23,589 nt of DNA, taken from the NCBI GenBank assembly GCA_002410125.1, contig DHQH01000023.1, positions 1 to 23,589 on the forward strand, written 5' to 3'. The DNA comes from Alphaproteobacteria bacterium UBA5343. GTDB lineage: Bacteria; Pseudomonadota; Alphaproteobacteria; RF32; UBA5343. Both the position numbers and the translations under genes were made by a program. This document shows, piece by piece, positions 1 to 6,216 of this stretch (within the stretch, counting starts at the first letter, position 1; the number at the start of each line of letters is the position of its first letter). Below the pieces are notes generated by a model. It ran no database searches and had not been told where the DNA came from. It saw only the letters and a program-made list of their open reading frames with translations.

Positions 1-2
1 AA

Positions 3-1958
3 GCAGAAGAATTAGAAGAAAAACTAGCAGGTGAGCGACATAAAATGGTACTAGGTTCTATCTTAGAAAGGTCTCCAGCCCTCATAAATCCAGATACTTT
101 TGTCACTTCTGCTAAAGATTTTCTTATCTTAACTTTAGATATCATATTATCACCAGTTAGCTGGTTTAACAACCTACCACCACAAAAGCAAAAACTAGTT
201 AGAATTGACTTTTTACCAATGCTTATTGTTTTGCTATTAGCATTTTTAATTGGTCGCTATCTCAAACAACTAATCCTTAGAAAATTTGGCTATGATGCAA
301 AAAATGAAAGACCAAGATTTACCAGAAAATTACTAGCAGCAATTTCAGTTTCAATTGCAACAGGGGTCTTACCAGCAACCATCATCGGTGGATTTATCCT
401 TTGGATTTCGAGCCCAGGAGCTGTCATTAGTGGATATTTTGGACAAGTCCTAACCACTGCTCTTATTTGCTTATTAATTTATTTAGTCGTAAGGGCTATT
501 ACTACTGGTATTTTTGCACCATTAAATGAAAATTGGAAGCTCCTAAATATCTCCAAAGAAAAAGCAACGAGTATAAAAAGAGCAATTAATTTCTTGGTAT
601 TAATCTTAGCTATCACTGTATTTTTTGAATCATCTATTTCAAAAGGTAGCTATTCAAGTGAGTTACATTCTTTCATAACTTCTGTTTCAGCTTTCTTAAA
701 AGCAATTGCGATTACAACTATTATAAAAAGAATAGTTATGGACGAGAATATTGCTAGCAAAACAGAAGGTGAAGAAGAAACAATTGATGAAGAGCAAGAA
801 GAAAAAACCATCAGTATTGTTTTTGCAACTTCTGTTTTTGTATTCGGTGCATTTATTGCTGCAATACTAGGTTATACTGCTCTTTCATCATTTATCTTCA
901 GCAGGATTTTAATTTCCGCAATTATTATCGCAGGTTTATTTTTACTAAGAGGGGTGGTTGACGAAAGTATTAAAAAATCTATCTCAACCAAATTCTTAAA
1001 AAACAAACTAAAAATTAGTCGTAAACTCGCTCGTAAAATGGGTTTTTGGATTAAGGTTTTAATCGATCCTGTAATTGTAGTTTTAGGGGTTTTTATTTTA
1101 ATGCCATATTGGGGGGTTCCAAAAGATATTATTGCTACCTTCACTACTAAAATAGTATCAGGATTTACTGTTGGTGGAGTTACAATTTCGATTTTAGATA
1201 TCGCTCTATCAATTATAACTTTCTTTATCTCTGTATCTATTGTTAAAATATTTAAGCAAAAACTAATGACTAATGTTTTAGCCCATACTGATATGGATGA
1301 TAGTGTCAAGCATTCCCTTGTTTCTGGCTTTGGTTATTTGGGCTTTATCTTAGCTGCAACCTTAGCAATAGCTGTTGTTGGTATTGATATGTCAAATTTA
1401 GCTATCGTAGCTGGTGCTCTTTCATTTGGTATTGGTTTAGGTCTTCAAAATGTAGTTAATAATTTTGTATCAGGTATGATTCTATTAATAGAGCGTCCAA
1501 TCAAGGTTGGTGATTGGGTGATCGTGAATGGTGAAGAAGGTATAGTAAAACAAATCAATATCCGTGCAACCGAGCTTGAAACTTGGAAAAAAGCTAATAT
1601 CATAATTCCAAATGCAGAAGTTTTATCAACCTCTCTTACCAACCTAACTCACGAAGATAGATTTGGTAGGATGGATATTGAAGTAGGGGTTGCTTATGGA
1701 TCAGATGTAGATTTAGTTGAAAAATTATTACTAGAAGCAGCTAATGAGCATAAAAAGATTGTCAAAAATCCAGCTACCTTCGTTTTATTTACAGGTTTCG
1801 GTGATTCAAGTTTAGATTTTGAGGTTAGATGTTTCACTTCCGATGTTATGAATAGAATGCATGTCGCCAGCCAAATAAGATATGCAATAGATAAAAAATT
1901 CAGAGAAAATGGGGTTGAAATCCCATTCCCTCAAAGAGTTGTACATACTGTAAAATAA
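3..1958 (+). CDS. MscS-family mechanosensitive channel, 5' end outside the window
   Basis: This is an inner-membrane channel that should open under membrane tension to release solutes during osmotic downshock. Many hydrophobic segments fill the first two thirds. The signature is the glycine/alanine-rich pore helix and what follows it (GLGLQNVVNNFVSG, then IERPIKVGDWV, about nt 1430-1520), then the beta domain and a C-terminal alpha/beta region ending at 1958. The first ATG is at 45, but the frame stays open to the left edge and encodes a charged, coiled-coil-like stretch (AEELEEKLAGERHK). The following residues LERSPALINPD look like the junction after a DUF3772-type periplasmic domain in large MscS proteins. 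I therefore treat the gene as truncated by the window, not as starting at 45. A long acidic loop (EGEEETIDEEQEE, nt 766-805) separates two membrane blocks. The family call is firm; the subfamily is inferred. Confidence 0.9.
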   Translation, partial: AEELEEKLAGERHKMVLGSILERSPALINPDTFVTSAKDFLILTLDIILSPVSWFNNLPPQKQKLVRIDFLPMLIVLLLAFLIGRYLKQLILRKFGYDAKNERPRFTRKLLAAISVSIATGVLPATIIGGFILWISSPGAVISGYFGQVLTTALICLLIYLVVRAITTGIFAPLNENWKLLNISKEKATSIKRAINFLVLILAITVFFESSISKGSYSSELHSFITSVSAFLKAIAITTIIKRIVMDENIASKTEGEEETIDEEQEEKTISIVFATSVFVFGAFIAAILGYTALSSFIFSRILISAIIIAGLFLLRGVVDESIKKSISTKFLKNKLKISRKLARKMGFWIKVLIDPVIVVLGVFILMPYWGVPKDIIATFTTKIVSGFTVGGVTISILDIALSIITFFISVSIVKIFKQKLMTNVLAHTDMDDSVKHSLVSGFGYLGFILAATLAIAVVGIDMSNLAIVAGALSFGIGLGLQNVVNNFVSGMILLIERPIKVGDWVIVNGEEGIVKQINIRATELETWKKANIIIPNAEVLSTSLTNLTHEDRFGRMDIEVGVAYGSDVDLVEKLLLEAANEHKKIVKNPATFVLFTGFGDSSLDFEVRCFTSDVMNRMHVASQIRYAIDKKFRENGVEIPFPQRVVHTVK

Positions 1959-1972
1959 TTTAAAACAAAAAA

Positions 1973-2004
1973 AAGAAGTAGGAAATAAAGATTTCCTACT
2001 TCTT
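1973..2004. terminator. Bidirectional intrinsic terminator between convergent genes
   Basis: A perfect 14-bp stem (AAGAAGTAGGAAAT with ATTTCCTACTTCTT) closes a 4-nt AAAG loop. An A-run at 1963-1974 becomes a U-run on the minus strand, so termination is strongest for the minus-strand array; the stem lies 14 bp after the channel stop codon and can serve both genes. Confidence 0.8.
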
Positions 2005-2008
2005 CTAT

Positions 2009-2797
2009 TTATGCAGATAAGGCAGCTAACTGAGCTTCCTGCAACTCTCTTTTATGGATCATAACCAACTCATAATATTTATTGATTACAAGTAGGTCAT
2101 CCGTTTTAGGAAGTAACTCAGACATATCCTCAGCATAATAAGGTGAAATTACCCAATCAGTCTCAGTTAACCTCTTATCGAGATTATTGGAAGTAACTGC
2201 TTCCTTTATCATCTGAGCTGACCAAATATCACCATAATATACGGTTTTGGTTTTTTTATTTCCTCCATACATAGCGATGGTTTGGAAATAATATCCTAAT
2301 GCCATTGTTGCTTGGCAATAAAAAATCGCCGCCCGTTTGGACATTGATTCTACCACCATTTTCCGAAATTTACCATCAGGGTATAAGAAAACAGCGATGA
2401 TTACATCATCCGTTTCTTTATTTCCTATCCTAGCCTGACGCCCGTCATATCGGAACAATTTCTGCCCAATAAATGGTTCGGCTTCATTACCACTTACTGC
2501 AAAATATTTGCAGTCTGGGTATTTGGTAAGTAAATCAGAATAATGTTCGTTACCAACCAAAGAGAGGCGAGAAATAATATTCCCAAACATCACTTCACGA
2601 GAGAAAAATCTGTCTCTTATTCTCCAGCTATCATTATGTTTAACCTCAAAGGTCTTAACAATACTAGCTTTTGTTAGTTTCAACTCGCCAGCTTTTATAC
2701 AGGCATCTTGGAAGTTTTGCACCTCTAAACACTCATCTTTGCCATAAACGAGGTAAAACTGTTCCCTTGTTTCGGCTTTTTTTGTTTTTACATTCAT
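2009..2797 (-). CDS. Hypothetical protein, long two-module member of a three-gene paralogous array
   Basis: I do not recognise a named family. The 262-residue product has no signal peptide or membrane segment. Its C-terminal half (about residues 153-240) matches the two upstream neighbours in pattern: a helix with A..C....LGY, then VYYGDIWS (186-193), a helical stretch, DWVISPYYAEDMSELL (214-229) and a final VI strand. The N-terminal half appears to carry a second, diverged copy: W58, VMFGNIIS (69-76) and PDCKYFA (94-100), with the same 23-25 residue spacing between the FG/YG position and the following aspartate. It is last in a minus-strand array, 52 bp after its neighbour, and is preceded by the shared hairpin leader. 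No Shine-Dalgarno is evident before the ATG at 2797, although other genes here have one. It ends just before a strong terminator. Confidence 0.8.
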   Translation of the reverse strand: MNVKTKKAETREQFYLVYGKDECLEVQNFQDACIKAGELKLTKASIVKTFEVKHNDSWRIRDRFFSREVMFGNIISRLSLVGNEHYSDLLTKYPDCKYFAVSGNEAEPFIGQKLFRYDGRQARIGNKETDDVIIAVFLYPDGKFRKMVVESMSKRAAIFYCQATMALGYYFQTIAMYGGNKKTKTVYYGDIWSAQMIKEAVTSNNLDKRLTETDWVISPYYAEDMSELLPKTDDLLVINKYYELVMIHKRELQEAQLAALSA

Positions 2798-2849
2798 AAG
2801 AAATAAGTTTAAGGGGTAATCAAAAATAACTACCCCTGTGGTTAATATT
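2798..2849 (-). promoter_or_regulatory. Hairpin leader upstream of the third array gene
   Basis: Read on the minus strand this spacer has AATATTAACC (2849-2840), then a hairpin AGGGGTA/TACCCCT (2837-2831 with 2818-2812, 12-nt loop), then an A/T-rich stretch running directly into the ATG. AACC lies 42 nt before the ATG. The arm order and spacing match the leaders of the other two array genes although the stem sequences differ. No U-run follows, so it is not a standard terminator. Confidence 0.55.
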
Positions 2850-3278
2850 TCAACAAGGTACTATTTTACCTCGTTTTTTTCTCTTCAGTTTTACATTATC
2901 CGATGAGCCTATTACTTTAATATTTTCATCAAAAGCAACTACATCAGATAAATACTTCGCATTATAAGGTCTTATAACCTTATCAGATTTTTTAAGGTGA
3001 GAGGTTTTTCCCTCTAAAGAGGTCGCTTCAAGTTCAGCCATTGATAACACCTCACCATAATAGGTGACAGGTTGTTTATCTATAGGTTCACCATTTTCTA
3101 GCCATTCTCCGTCGTGCAGAATCATACTGGCTCTATACATTTGATATCCCAGTAGATTTTTTTTCTTGCAATAAGATACTGCAATATTGTCTGAAAAGGA
3201 GTGCATTTTACATTTTTCTGTTTCTCCATTTTGTTTGAAAAATACAGAAAATATTAAATATTTTGTACTCGACTTCAT
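2850..3278 (-). CDS. Hypothetical protein, middle member of the paralogous array
   Basis: A 142-residue protein of unknown function. It carries one copy of the module seen in both neighbours: N-terminal beta strands (YLIFSVFF), a helix ending NLLGY (41-45), DGEW (56-59), PVTYYGEVLS (70-79), a 24-residue spacer, DKVIRPYNAKYLSDVV (99-114) and a KVI strand (121-123). The C-terminus is very basic (KLKRKKRGK), which the others lack and which could bind nucleic acid or another polyanion; that is inference. It starts at the ATG at 3278 with no visible Shine-Dalgarno. Its TGA stop is followed immediately by the leader of the next gene. There is no signal peptide or membrane segment, so it is probably cytoplasmic unless secreted by an unconventional route. 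Confidence 0.75.
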   Translation of the reverse strand: MKSSTKYLIFSVFFKQNGETEKCKMHSFSDNIAVSYCKKKNLLGYQMYRASMILHDGEWLENGEPIDKQPVTYYGEVLSMAELEATSLEGKTSHLKKSDKVIRPYNAKYLSDVVAFDENIKVIGSSDNVKLKRKKRGKIVPC

Positions 3279-3341
3279 AATATAACACTTTTATGGGGGC
3301 AATTAAAAAAATTGCCCCAAGGTTAATATTTTTTAACGAGA
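3279..3341 (-). promoter_or_regulatory. Hairpin leader upstream of the second array gene
   Basis: On the minus strand: AATATTAACC (3330-3321), identical to the copy before the third gene, then a perfect 9-bp hairpin GGGGCAATT/AATTGCCCC (3318-3310 with 3304-3296, 5-nt loop), then an A/T-rich run to the ATG at 3278. AACC lies 41 nt before the ATG. The hairpin is followed by CATAAAAG rather than a U-run, so a terminator role is unlikely. Confidence 0.6.
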
Positions 3342-3809
3342 TTAATAATCCCGTCTTTTGCAAATCACAGTCCCTGCATGGTTAACCACCTCTTGCCCTT
3401 CATAAAGAACAAATTTGTCATGTATGGCTGTTAGCCGGTGCTTGGTATCAGGGCTAATACTCATAGCCTTGAGTTCCATTGAGCATAACTCGTAATCTGT
3501 AACGATATATTCGTCATCAGATTTAAGCTCCATTACTTTAGAAAGGCTTAGACCTTCTTCAGTAATTTCAGTTCCAGTTAACACTCTCCCCACAAAAACG
3601 GGATCATGTTCTTCCTTGACTTCTTTGGTTACCCATTCTCCTTCTTCAAACTGCTGAAACTCAACAGTCTTATAAAAAGAATGGGCTAATGAGCTAGCCT
3701 CAATGGCTTGTTTTCCCAGAGCGAAATCGCTCTTAATTTCTACCCTTTTCAGGCTTCCGGTATGTCTGATAATATTCAGCAACATTACCGTTCTCGATGT
3801 TGTCTTCAT
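3342..3809 (-). CDS. Hypothetical protein, first member of the paralogous array
   Basis: A 155-residue protein of unknown function, the promoter-proximal gene of the array. It shows the common module: an early strand (MLLNIIRH), a helix (QAIEASSLAHSFY, 34-46), EGEW (56-59), PVFVGRVLTGTEI (70-82), a 24-residue spacer and DDEYIVTDYELCSMEL (98-113). Its C-terminus (KFVLYEGQEVVNHAGTVICKRRDY) differs from the others. The N-termini of the three proteins are also alike (MKTTSR, MKSSTK, MNVKTK). The start at 3809 follows a hairpin leader with no Shine-Dalgarno in the usual place. A consensus-like promoter lies about 90-115 bp upstream. No homolog is recognised, and neither a catalytic motif nor a targeting signal is visible. 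Confidence 0.75.
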   Translation of the reverse strand: MKTTSRTVMLLNIIRHTGSLKRVEIKSDFALGKQAIEASSLAHSFYKTVEFQQFEEGEWVTKEVKEEHDPVFVGRVLTGTEITEEGLSLSKVMELKSDDEYIVTDYELCSMELKAMSISPDTKHRLTAIHDKFVLYEGQEVVNHAGTVICKRRDY

Positions 3810-3863
3810 AATACTTAAAAGTTAAAAATGAATTCCCCTAGGTGGAGAATCCAAAGGTTATTT
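3810..3863 (-). promoter_or_regulatory. Hairpin leader upstream of the first array gene
   Basis: Minus strand: AATAACC (3862-3856), then a hairpin with arms GGATTCTCC and GGGGAATTC, a 5-nt loop ACCTA and two G-U type pairs, then an A/T-rich stretch to the ATG at 3809. AACC lies 46 nt before the ATG. The layout is that of the other two leaders. Confidence 0.5.
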
Positions 3864-3896
3864 TTTTGTCGTGTAATAATCATTTTTCAACCAATG

Positions 3897-3925
3897 AATA
3901 TATGTTTTTTGTGAAATTTTGTCAA
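3897..3925 (-). promoter_or_regulatory. Sigma70-type promoter for the three-gene array
   Basis: On the minus strand a perfect TTGACA (3925-3920) is followed by a 17-nt spacer and TATATT (3902-3897). Transcription would start near 3890, giving a leader of about 80 nt that contains the hairpin before the first gene. No comparable promoter is seen in the two internal spacers. Confidence 0.7.
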
Positions 3926-3940
3926 TAAAATATTTTATAA

Positions 3941-3970
3941 GAAAAACAAGGGGAAATGGCTATCCACCTT
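3941..3970 (-). terminator. Weak candidate terminator after the lipoprotein gene
   Basis: On the minus strand AAGGTGG (from 3970) can pair imperfectly with CCCCTT (to 3948), followed by GTTTTTC. The stem is short and mismatched, so this is only a candidate end for the lipoprotein transcript. Confidence 0.25.
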
Positions 3971-3994
3971 AAGATAGAGAAATAATTTTAAGAT

Positions 3995-4297
3995 TTATTG
4001 GCATTCATAAATAGCATGATGAGGTATAAAAGCACGACAGCTATAACTAGTTTGCTTTAAGAATTTTGGTTTTCGATTGGTTTTGGCGCACTCTTTTTCA
4101 GCTAATGCTAAGATTTCTTCTGGGCTTGATAACCAAGAACTATAACAAATTGCAGGTCTATCCAATGTTGATGGACCAATATATAAATTAGCCATATTAG
4201 CAGTGCCAGGATTTCTTCTTCTATCCACAAAAGCATCAAACTGCCCAGCACAAGCAGACAACATTACAACCAGCATTAATATTTTTAATAGTTTCAT
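3995..4297 (-). CDS. Small predicted lipoprotein
   Basis: A 100-residue protein with a clear lipoprotein signal: charged MKLLK, a hydrophobic core and the lipobox LSAC with Cys16 as the predicted lipidated residue, so it should be anchored in the inner or outer membrane. The frame extends 33 codons further upstream, but that part reads like a shadow extension. The ATG at 4297 gives a proper signal peptide and has AGGG about 9 nt upstream, so I use it. The mature part has DRRR, then GPSTLDRPAICYSSWLSS, an ALAEKECAKT helix, and paired cysteines near the end (SCRAF and YEC). That pattern resembles small alphaproteobacterial lipoproteins of unknown role with ICYN and C-terminal FAC motifs, recalled from memory. 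It is divergent from 4374. Confidence 0.8.
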   Translation of the reverse strand: MKLLKILMLVVMLSACAGQFDAFVDRRRNPGTANMANLYIGPSTLDRPAICYSSWLSSPEEILALAEKECAKTNRKPKFLKQTSYSCRAFIPHHAIYECQ

Positions 4298-4321
4298 TTG
4301 ACAAACCCTATAACAAAAACC

Positions 4322-4339
4322 TATGTTAAGAGCAACATA
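4322..4339. promoter_or_regulatory. Inverted repeat in the divergent promoter region
   Basis: TATGTT and AACATA are separated by 6 nt in the 76-bp gap between the divergent lipoprotein gene and the gene at 4374. It could be an operator for both, but it is short and A/T-rich, so chance is a real alternative. Confidence 0.25.
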
Positions 4340-4373
4340 ACAAATATTGATAAAAATTAAAAGAGTAAAAACT

Positions 4374-5012
4374 ATGGATATAGAACAAAATCCCAAAACA
4401 GCTGAAAAATATATCGGCGATGCAAAACTTCAAAAGCTATTAGATCATTACGAATGTAAAGCTCCTTTATATGTAATAAAAATGAGATTTCTAGGTGCTC
4501 TATGTTCACCCAACCTAAGCCTAAGCCCTGCAGGAATTATCACAAGCTTTTGGGAAGATGGCAAATCCCCAAGATTAGAAACTAAATCAGAAGCTGAAAT
4601 ATTTTTTGCAAGCTTTATGGGTCTTTGGCAGCTGCAAGCCAAAAAAATCAGAAATGAAAATATAAGATTAGCAGCAACCATCAAAGATGATATTAAAAAG
4701 CAAATTCATATGAGAATAGAAGAACTTGAATATGGATTTTTAGAAGCATTTTGGGGTGGTTCCTATGACTTAGATATGCCACCAATAGTAGCTGAGTTAA
4801 TTGATTCATTATCAGAGTTAGTAGGTGTTTATGATAATATATTAAGAAGATTTGATGAAAATGATGACATTGATTTATATGTCATTAAAAAAACTCTTTC
4901 ACAAACTGATATAATGGCAGAAAAAGGCTTAAATGCCGTTAGTAAGATTATCAAAGAAACCAGAAAGCAAATTGAAGAAGAAAATAATTCTCAAAAGCCA
5001 ACTATAAATTAG
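4374..5012 (+). CDS. Conserved hypothetical protein, possibly UPF0149/YecA-like
   Basis: A 212-residue soluble, mostly helical protein. The frame could start at a TTG at 4347, but the ATG at 4374 gives a normal N-terminus (MDIEQNPK) and is preferred. The first part, with FLGALCSPNLSLSPAG, then FWED and SEAEIFFASFMGLWQ, resembles the pattern of the UPF0149/YecA family (a helix with a cysteine-proline turn, then a helix ending in LW or LY). The C-terminal SEC-C metal-binding motif found in some of that family is absent. The last 60 residues are charged and probably coiled coil. The stop lies 10 bp before the nitroreductase start, so the two are probably co-transcribed. The family assignment is tentative; that this is a real gene is well supported. 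Confidence 0.75.
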   Translation: MDIEQNPKTAEKYIGDAKLQKLLDHYECKAPLYVIKMRFLGALCSPNLSLSPAGIITSFWEDGKSPRLETKSEAEIFFASFMGLWQLQAKKIRNENIRLAATIKDDIKKQIHMRIEELEYGFLEAFWGGSYDLDMPPIVAELIDSLSELVGVYDNILRRFDENDDIDLYVIKKTLSQTDIMAEKGLNAVSKIIKETRKQIEEENNSQKPTIN

Positions 5013-5022
5013 GAAAAACATT

Positions 5023-5541
5023 ATGGAATTAAAAGAAGCGATTGAAAAAAGAAGAAGTATTAGACATTTTGCAGAGGGCAAAATAATTGATAAAGAAATC
5101 ATCAAAGATGTTCTAAGATCTGCAATGTATGCTCCATCAGCTGTAAATAAAAAACCTTGGAGATTTATTGTCGTAGAAGATAGAGAGATTATGGATAAAC
5201 TAAACGAAGCTCACAACCATGCTCACTTCTTAGCTGAAGCCTCATGTGCAATTATTGTTTGTGGTGATGTAAATGAAAGCTATAAATCATTTGGTAATGA
5301 TTATTGGCAAATTGACTGTTCAGCAGCTACTCAAAATATGCTTTTAGCTATTCATGATAAGGGTTTAGGTGCTTGCTGGTGTGGTTTGGCTCCATCAGAA
5401 GATAAAATTAAAAAATTCCAAGAAATATTAGGGCTTCCAGAGCATATCAAACCATTCTCATTAAATGCAGTTGGCTATCCAAAAGGTGATATCAAACAAC
5501 CAAAAGACAGATATGACGAAGCTAAAGTAACTTGGAAATAA
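5023..5541 (+). CDS. Nitroreductase family protein (FMN-dependent)
   Basis: A 172-residue flavoprotein of the nitroreductase superfamily, expected to work as a dimer that uses FMN and NAD(P)H to reduce nitro compounds, quinones or similar electron acceptors in the cytoplasm. The N-terminal RRSIRHF (10-16) is the usual FMN phosphate-binding segment, APSAVNKKPWRFIVV (37-51) follows the family pattern, DCSAATQNMLLA lies on the central helix, and GLGACWCG plus VGYPKG form the C-terminal flavin-contact region. The length fits the short subgroup. AGGA precedes the ATG by a normal distance, and the gene follows 4374-5012 after 10 bp. The physiological substrate cannot be read from the sequence. Confidence 0.92.
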   Translation: MELKEAIEKRRSIRHFAEGKIIDKEIIKDVLRSAMYAPSAVNKKPWRFIVVEDREIMDKLNEAHNHAHFLAEASCAIIVCGDVNESYKSFGNDYWQIDCSAATQNMLLAIHDKGLGACWCGLAPSEDKIKKFQEILGLPEHIKPFSLNAVGYPKGDIKQPKDRYDEAKVTWK

Positions 5542-5548
5542 CTTTTTC

Positions 5549-5585
5549 CGTCATTGCGAAGCGACTTGTCGCTGTGGTAATCTCT
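5549..5585. repeat. CGTCATTGCGA-type palindromic intergenic repeat
   Basis: The element begins CGTCATTGCGA, holds a perfect hairpin AGCGAC-TT-GTCGCT (5560-5573) and ends GGTAATCTC. It looks like the small CGTCATTGCGAG...GCAATCTC repeats I recall from many intergenic regions of alphaproteobacteria. It sits 8 bp after the nitroreductase stop and before its terminator, so it would be in the 3' UTR. Confidence 0.55.
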
Positions 5586-5601
5586 CAAATAACATAAAAG
5601 C

Positions 5602-5640
5602 AACCCTCAATAAATTATTTATTGGGGGTTTACTTTTTAT
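5602..5640 (+). terminator. Intrinsic terminator after the nitroreductase gene
   Basis: The stem AACCCTCAATAAA pairs with TTTATTGGGGGTT, with one T-G wobble at 5607/5625, and is followed by TTTACTTTTTATT. It ends the 4374-5541 unit. Confidence 0.8.
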
Positions 5641-5977
5641 TCATAATTATACCTTAGAATCCTAATCATAACCACTATACATTTTTTTCTATTACTATAC
5701 CTAAGGTCCAAAAGACCGCTCTAATACTTATAATTATGACCTCCTAATGAATATTAGCGATGTTTTCATAATTTACAGTAATTTACCGATAATTTTTTAG
5801 AATCTAGAATAGATGAAGAATTAATTTTCTTAAGTATAGTATATACCCCCCTTAATTATCATCAAAAACACTGTAAATATAGTAATATTGCTATTAAACA
5901 CAGTAAGTGATTTAAGCGCGCGCAAAATCATGATATTAAACAGATATTATTAATATACCAAAATATAGATTTCAAAA
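5641..5977. other. Gene-free A/T-rich spacer
   Basis: I see no convincing coding region. The stretch contains a small hairpin GGTCCAAAAGACCG (5705-5718) that recurs in the terminator at 5978, a C-run (5847-5852), and an isolated GCGCGCGC (5916-5923) that stands out in this A/T-rich setting. Because a strong terminator lies directly downstream with no gene between it and the nitroreductase terminator, an unrecognised small RNA is possible. Confidence 0.3.
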
Positions 5978-6006
5978 AAGCTGGTCCAAAAGACCGGCTT
6001 TTTTTG
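5974..6006. terminator. Bidirectional intrinsic terminator without an obvious gene
   Basis: AAGCTGGTC pairs with GACCGGCTT (one T-G wobble) around a CAAAA loop, with an A-run before and a T-run after, so it can work on either strand. It lies 370 bp after the nitroreductase terminator and 82 bp before the gap promoter, so its own transcript is not identified. Confidence 0.7.
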
Positions 6007-6086
6007 TGTTTAAAAATAATCTCACTGTCTTTCTAATTTTTCATCAATAAATTTACCCAATAAATTGTGAAATATTATATTAGTCC

Positions 6087-6115
6087 TTGCAAAATCCTCC
6101 AATCAAAACTATATT
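6087..6115 (+). promoter_or_regulatory. Probable promoter of gap
   Basis: TTGCAA (6087-6092), a 17-nt spacer and TATATT (6110-6115) give a sigma70-type promoter. The transcript would start near 6122, leaving a 5' UTR of about 95 nt that opens with a hairpin at 6124-6138. Confidence 0.6.
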
Positions 6116-6123
6116 ATTCGTGA

Positions 6124-6138
6124 ACGCAAAACTTGCGT
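6124..6138 (+). promoter_or_regulatory. 5'-terminal hairpin of the gap mRNA
   Basis: ACGCAA-AAC-TTGCGT forms a perfect 6-bp stem with a 3-nt loop and is followed by AAAAAAG. If the promoter call is right, it is almost the first sequence in the transcript, where it could protect the 5' end; it could instead be an operator overlapping the start site. Confidence 0.4.
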
Positions 6139-6216
6139 AAAAAAGTTTAATTTTTAATGAGTTTGCTATCCGTTTAAAATCGGCAGTAATCTCCCAACAA
6201 TAGAAGGAAAAATAAT

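Noticed and set aside
872..1309. 145-codon open frame on the minus strand of the channel gene
   Set aside because: It is antisense to a firmly identified MscS gene, has no ribosome-binding site I can see and reads as a hydrophobic mirror of membrane segments.
4298..4396. N-terminal extension of the lipoprotein by 33 codons
   Set aside because: It would put a second hydrophobic segment before a perfect lipoprotein signal peptide and would overlap the divergent gene start; the internal ATG has a better ribosome-binding site.
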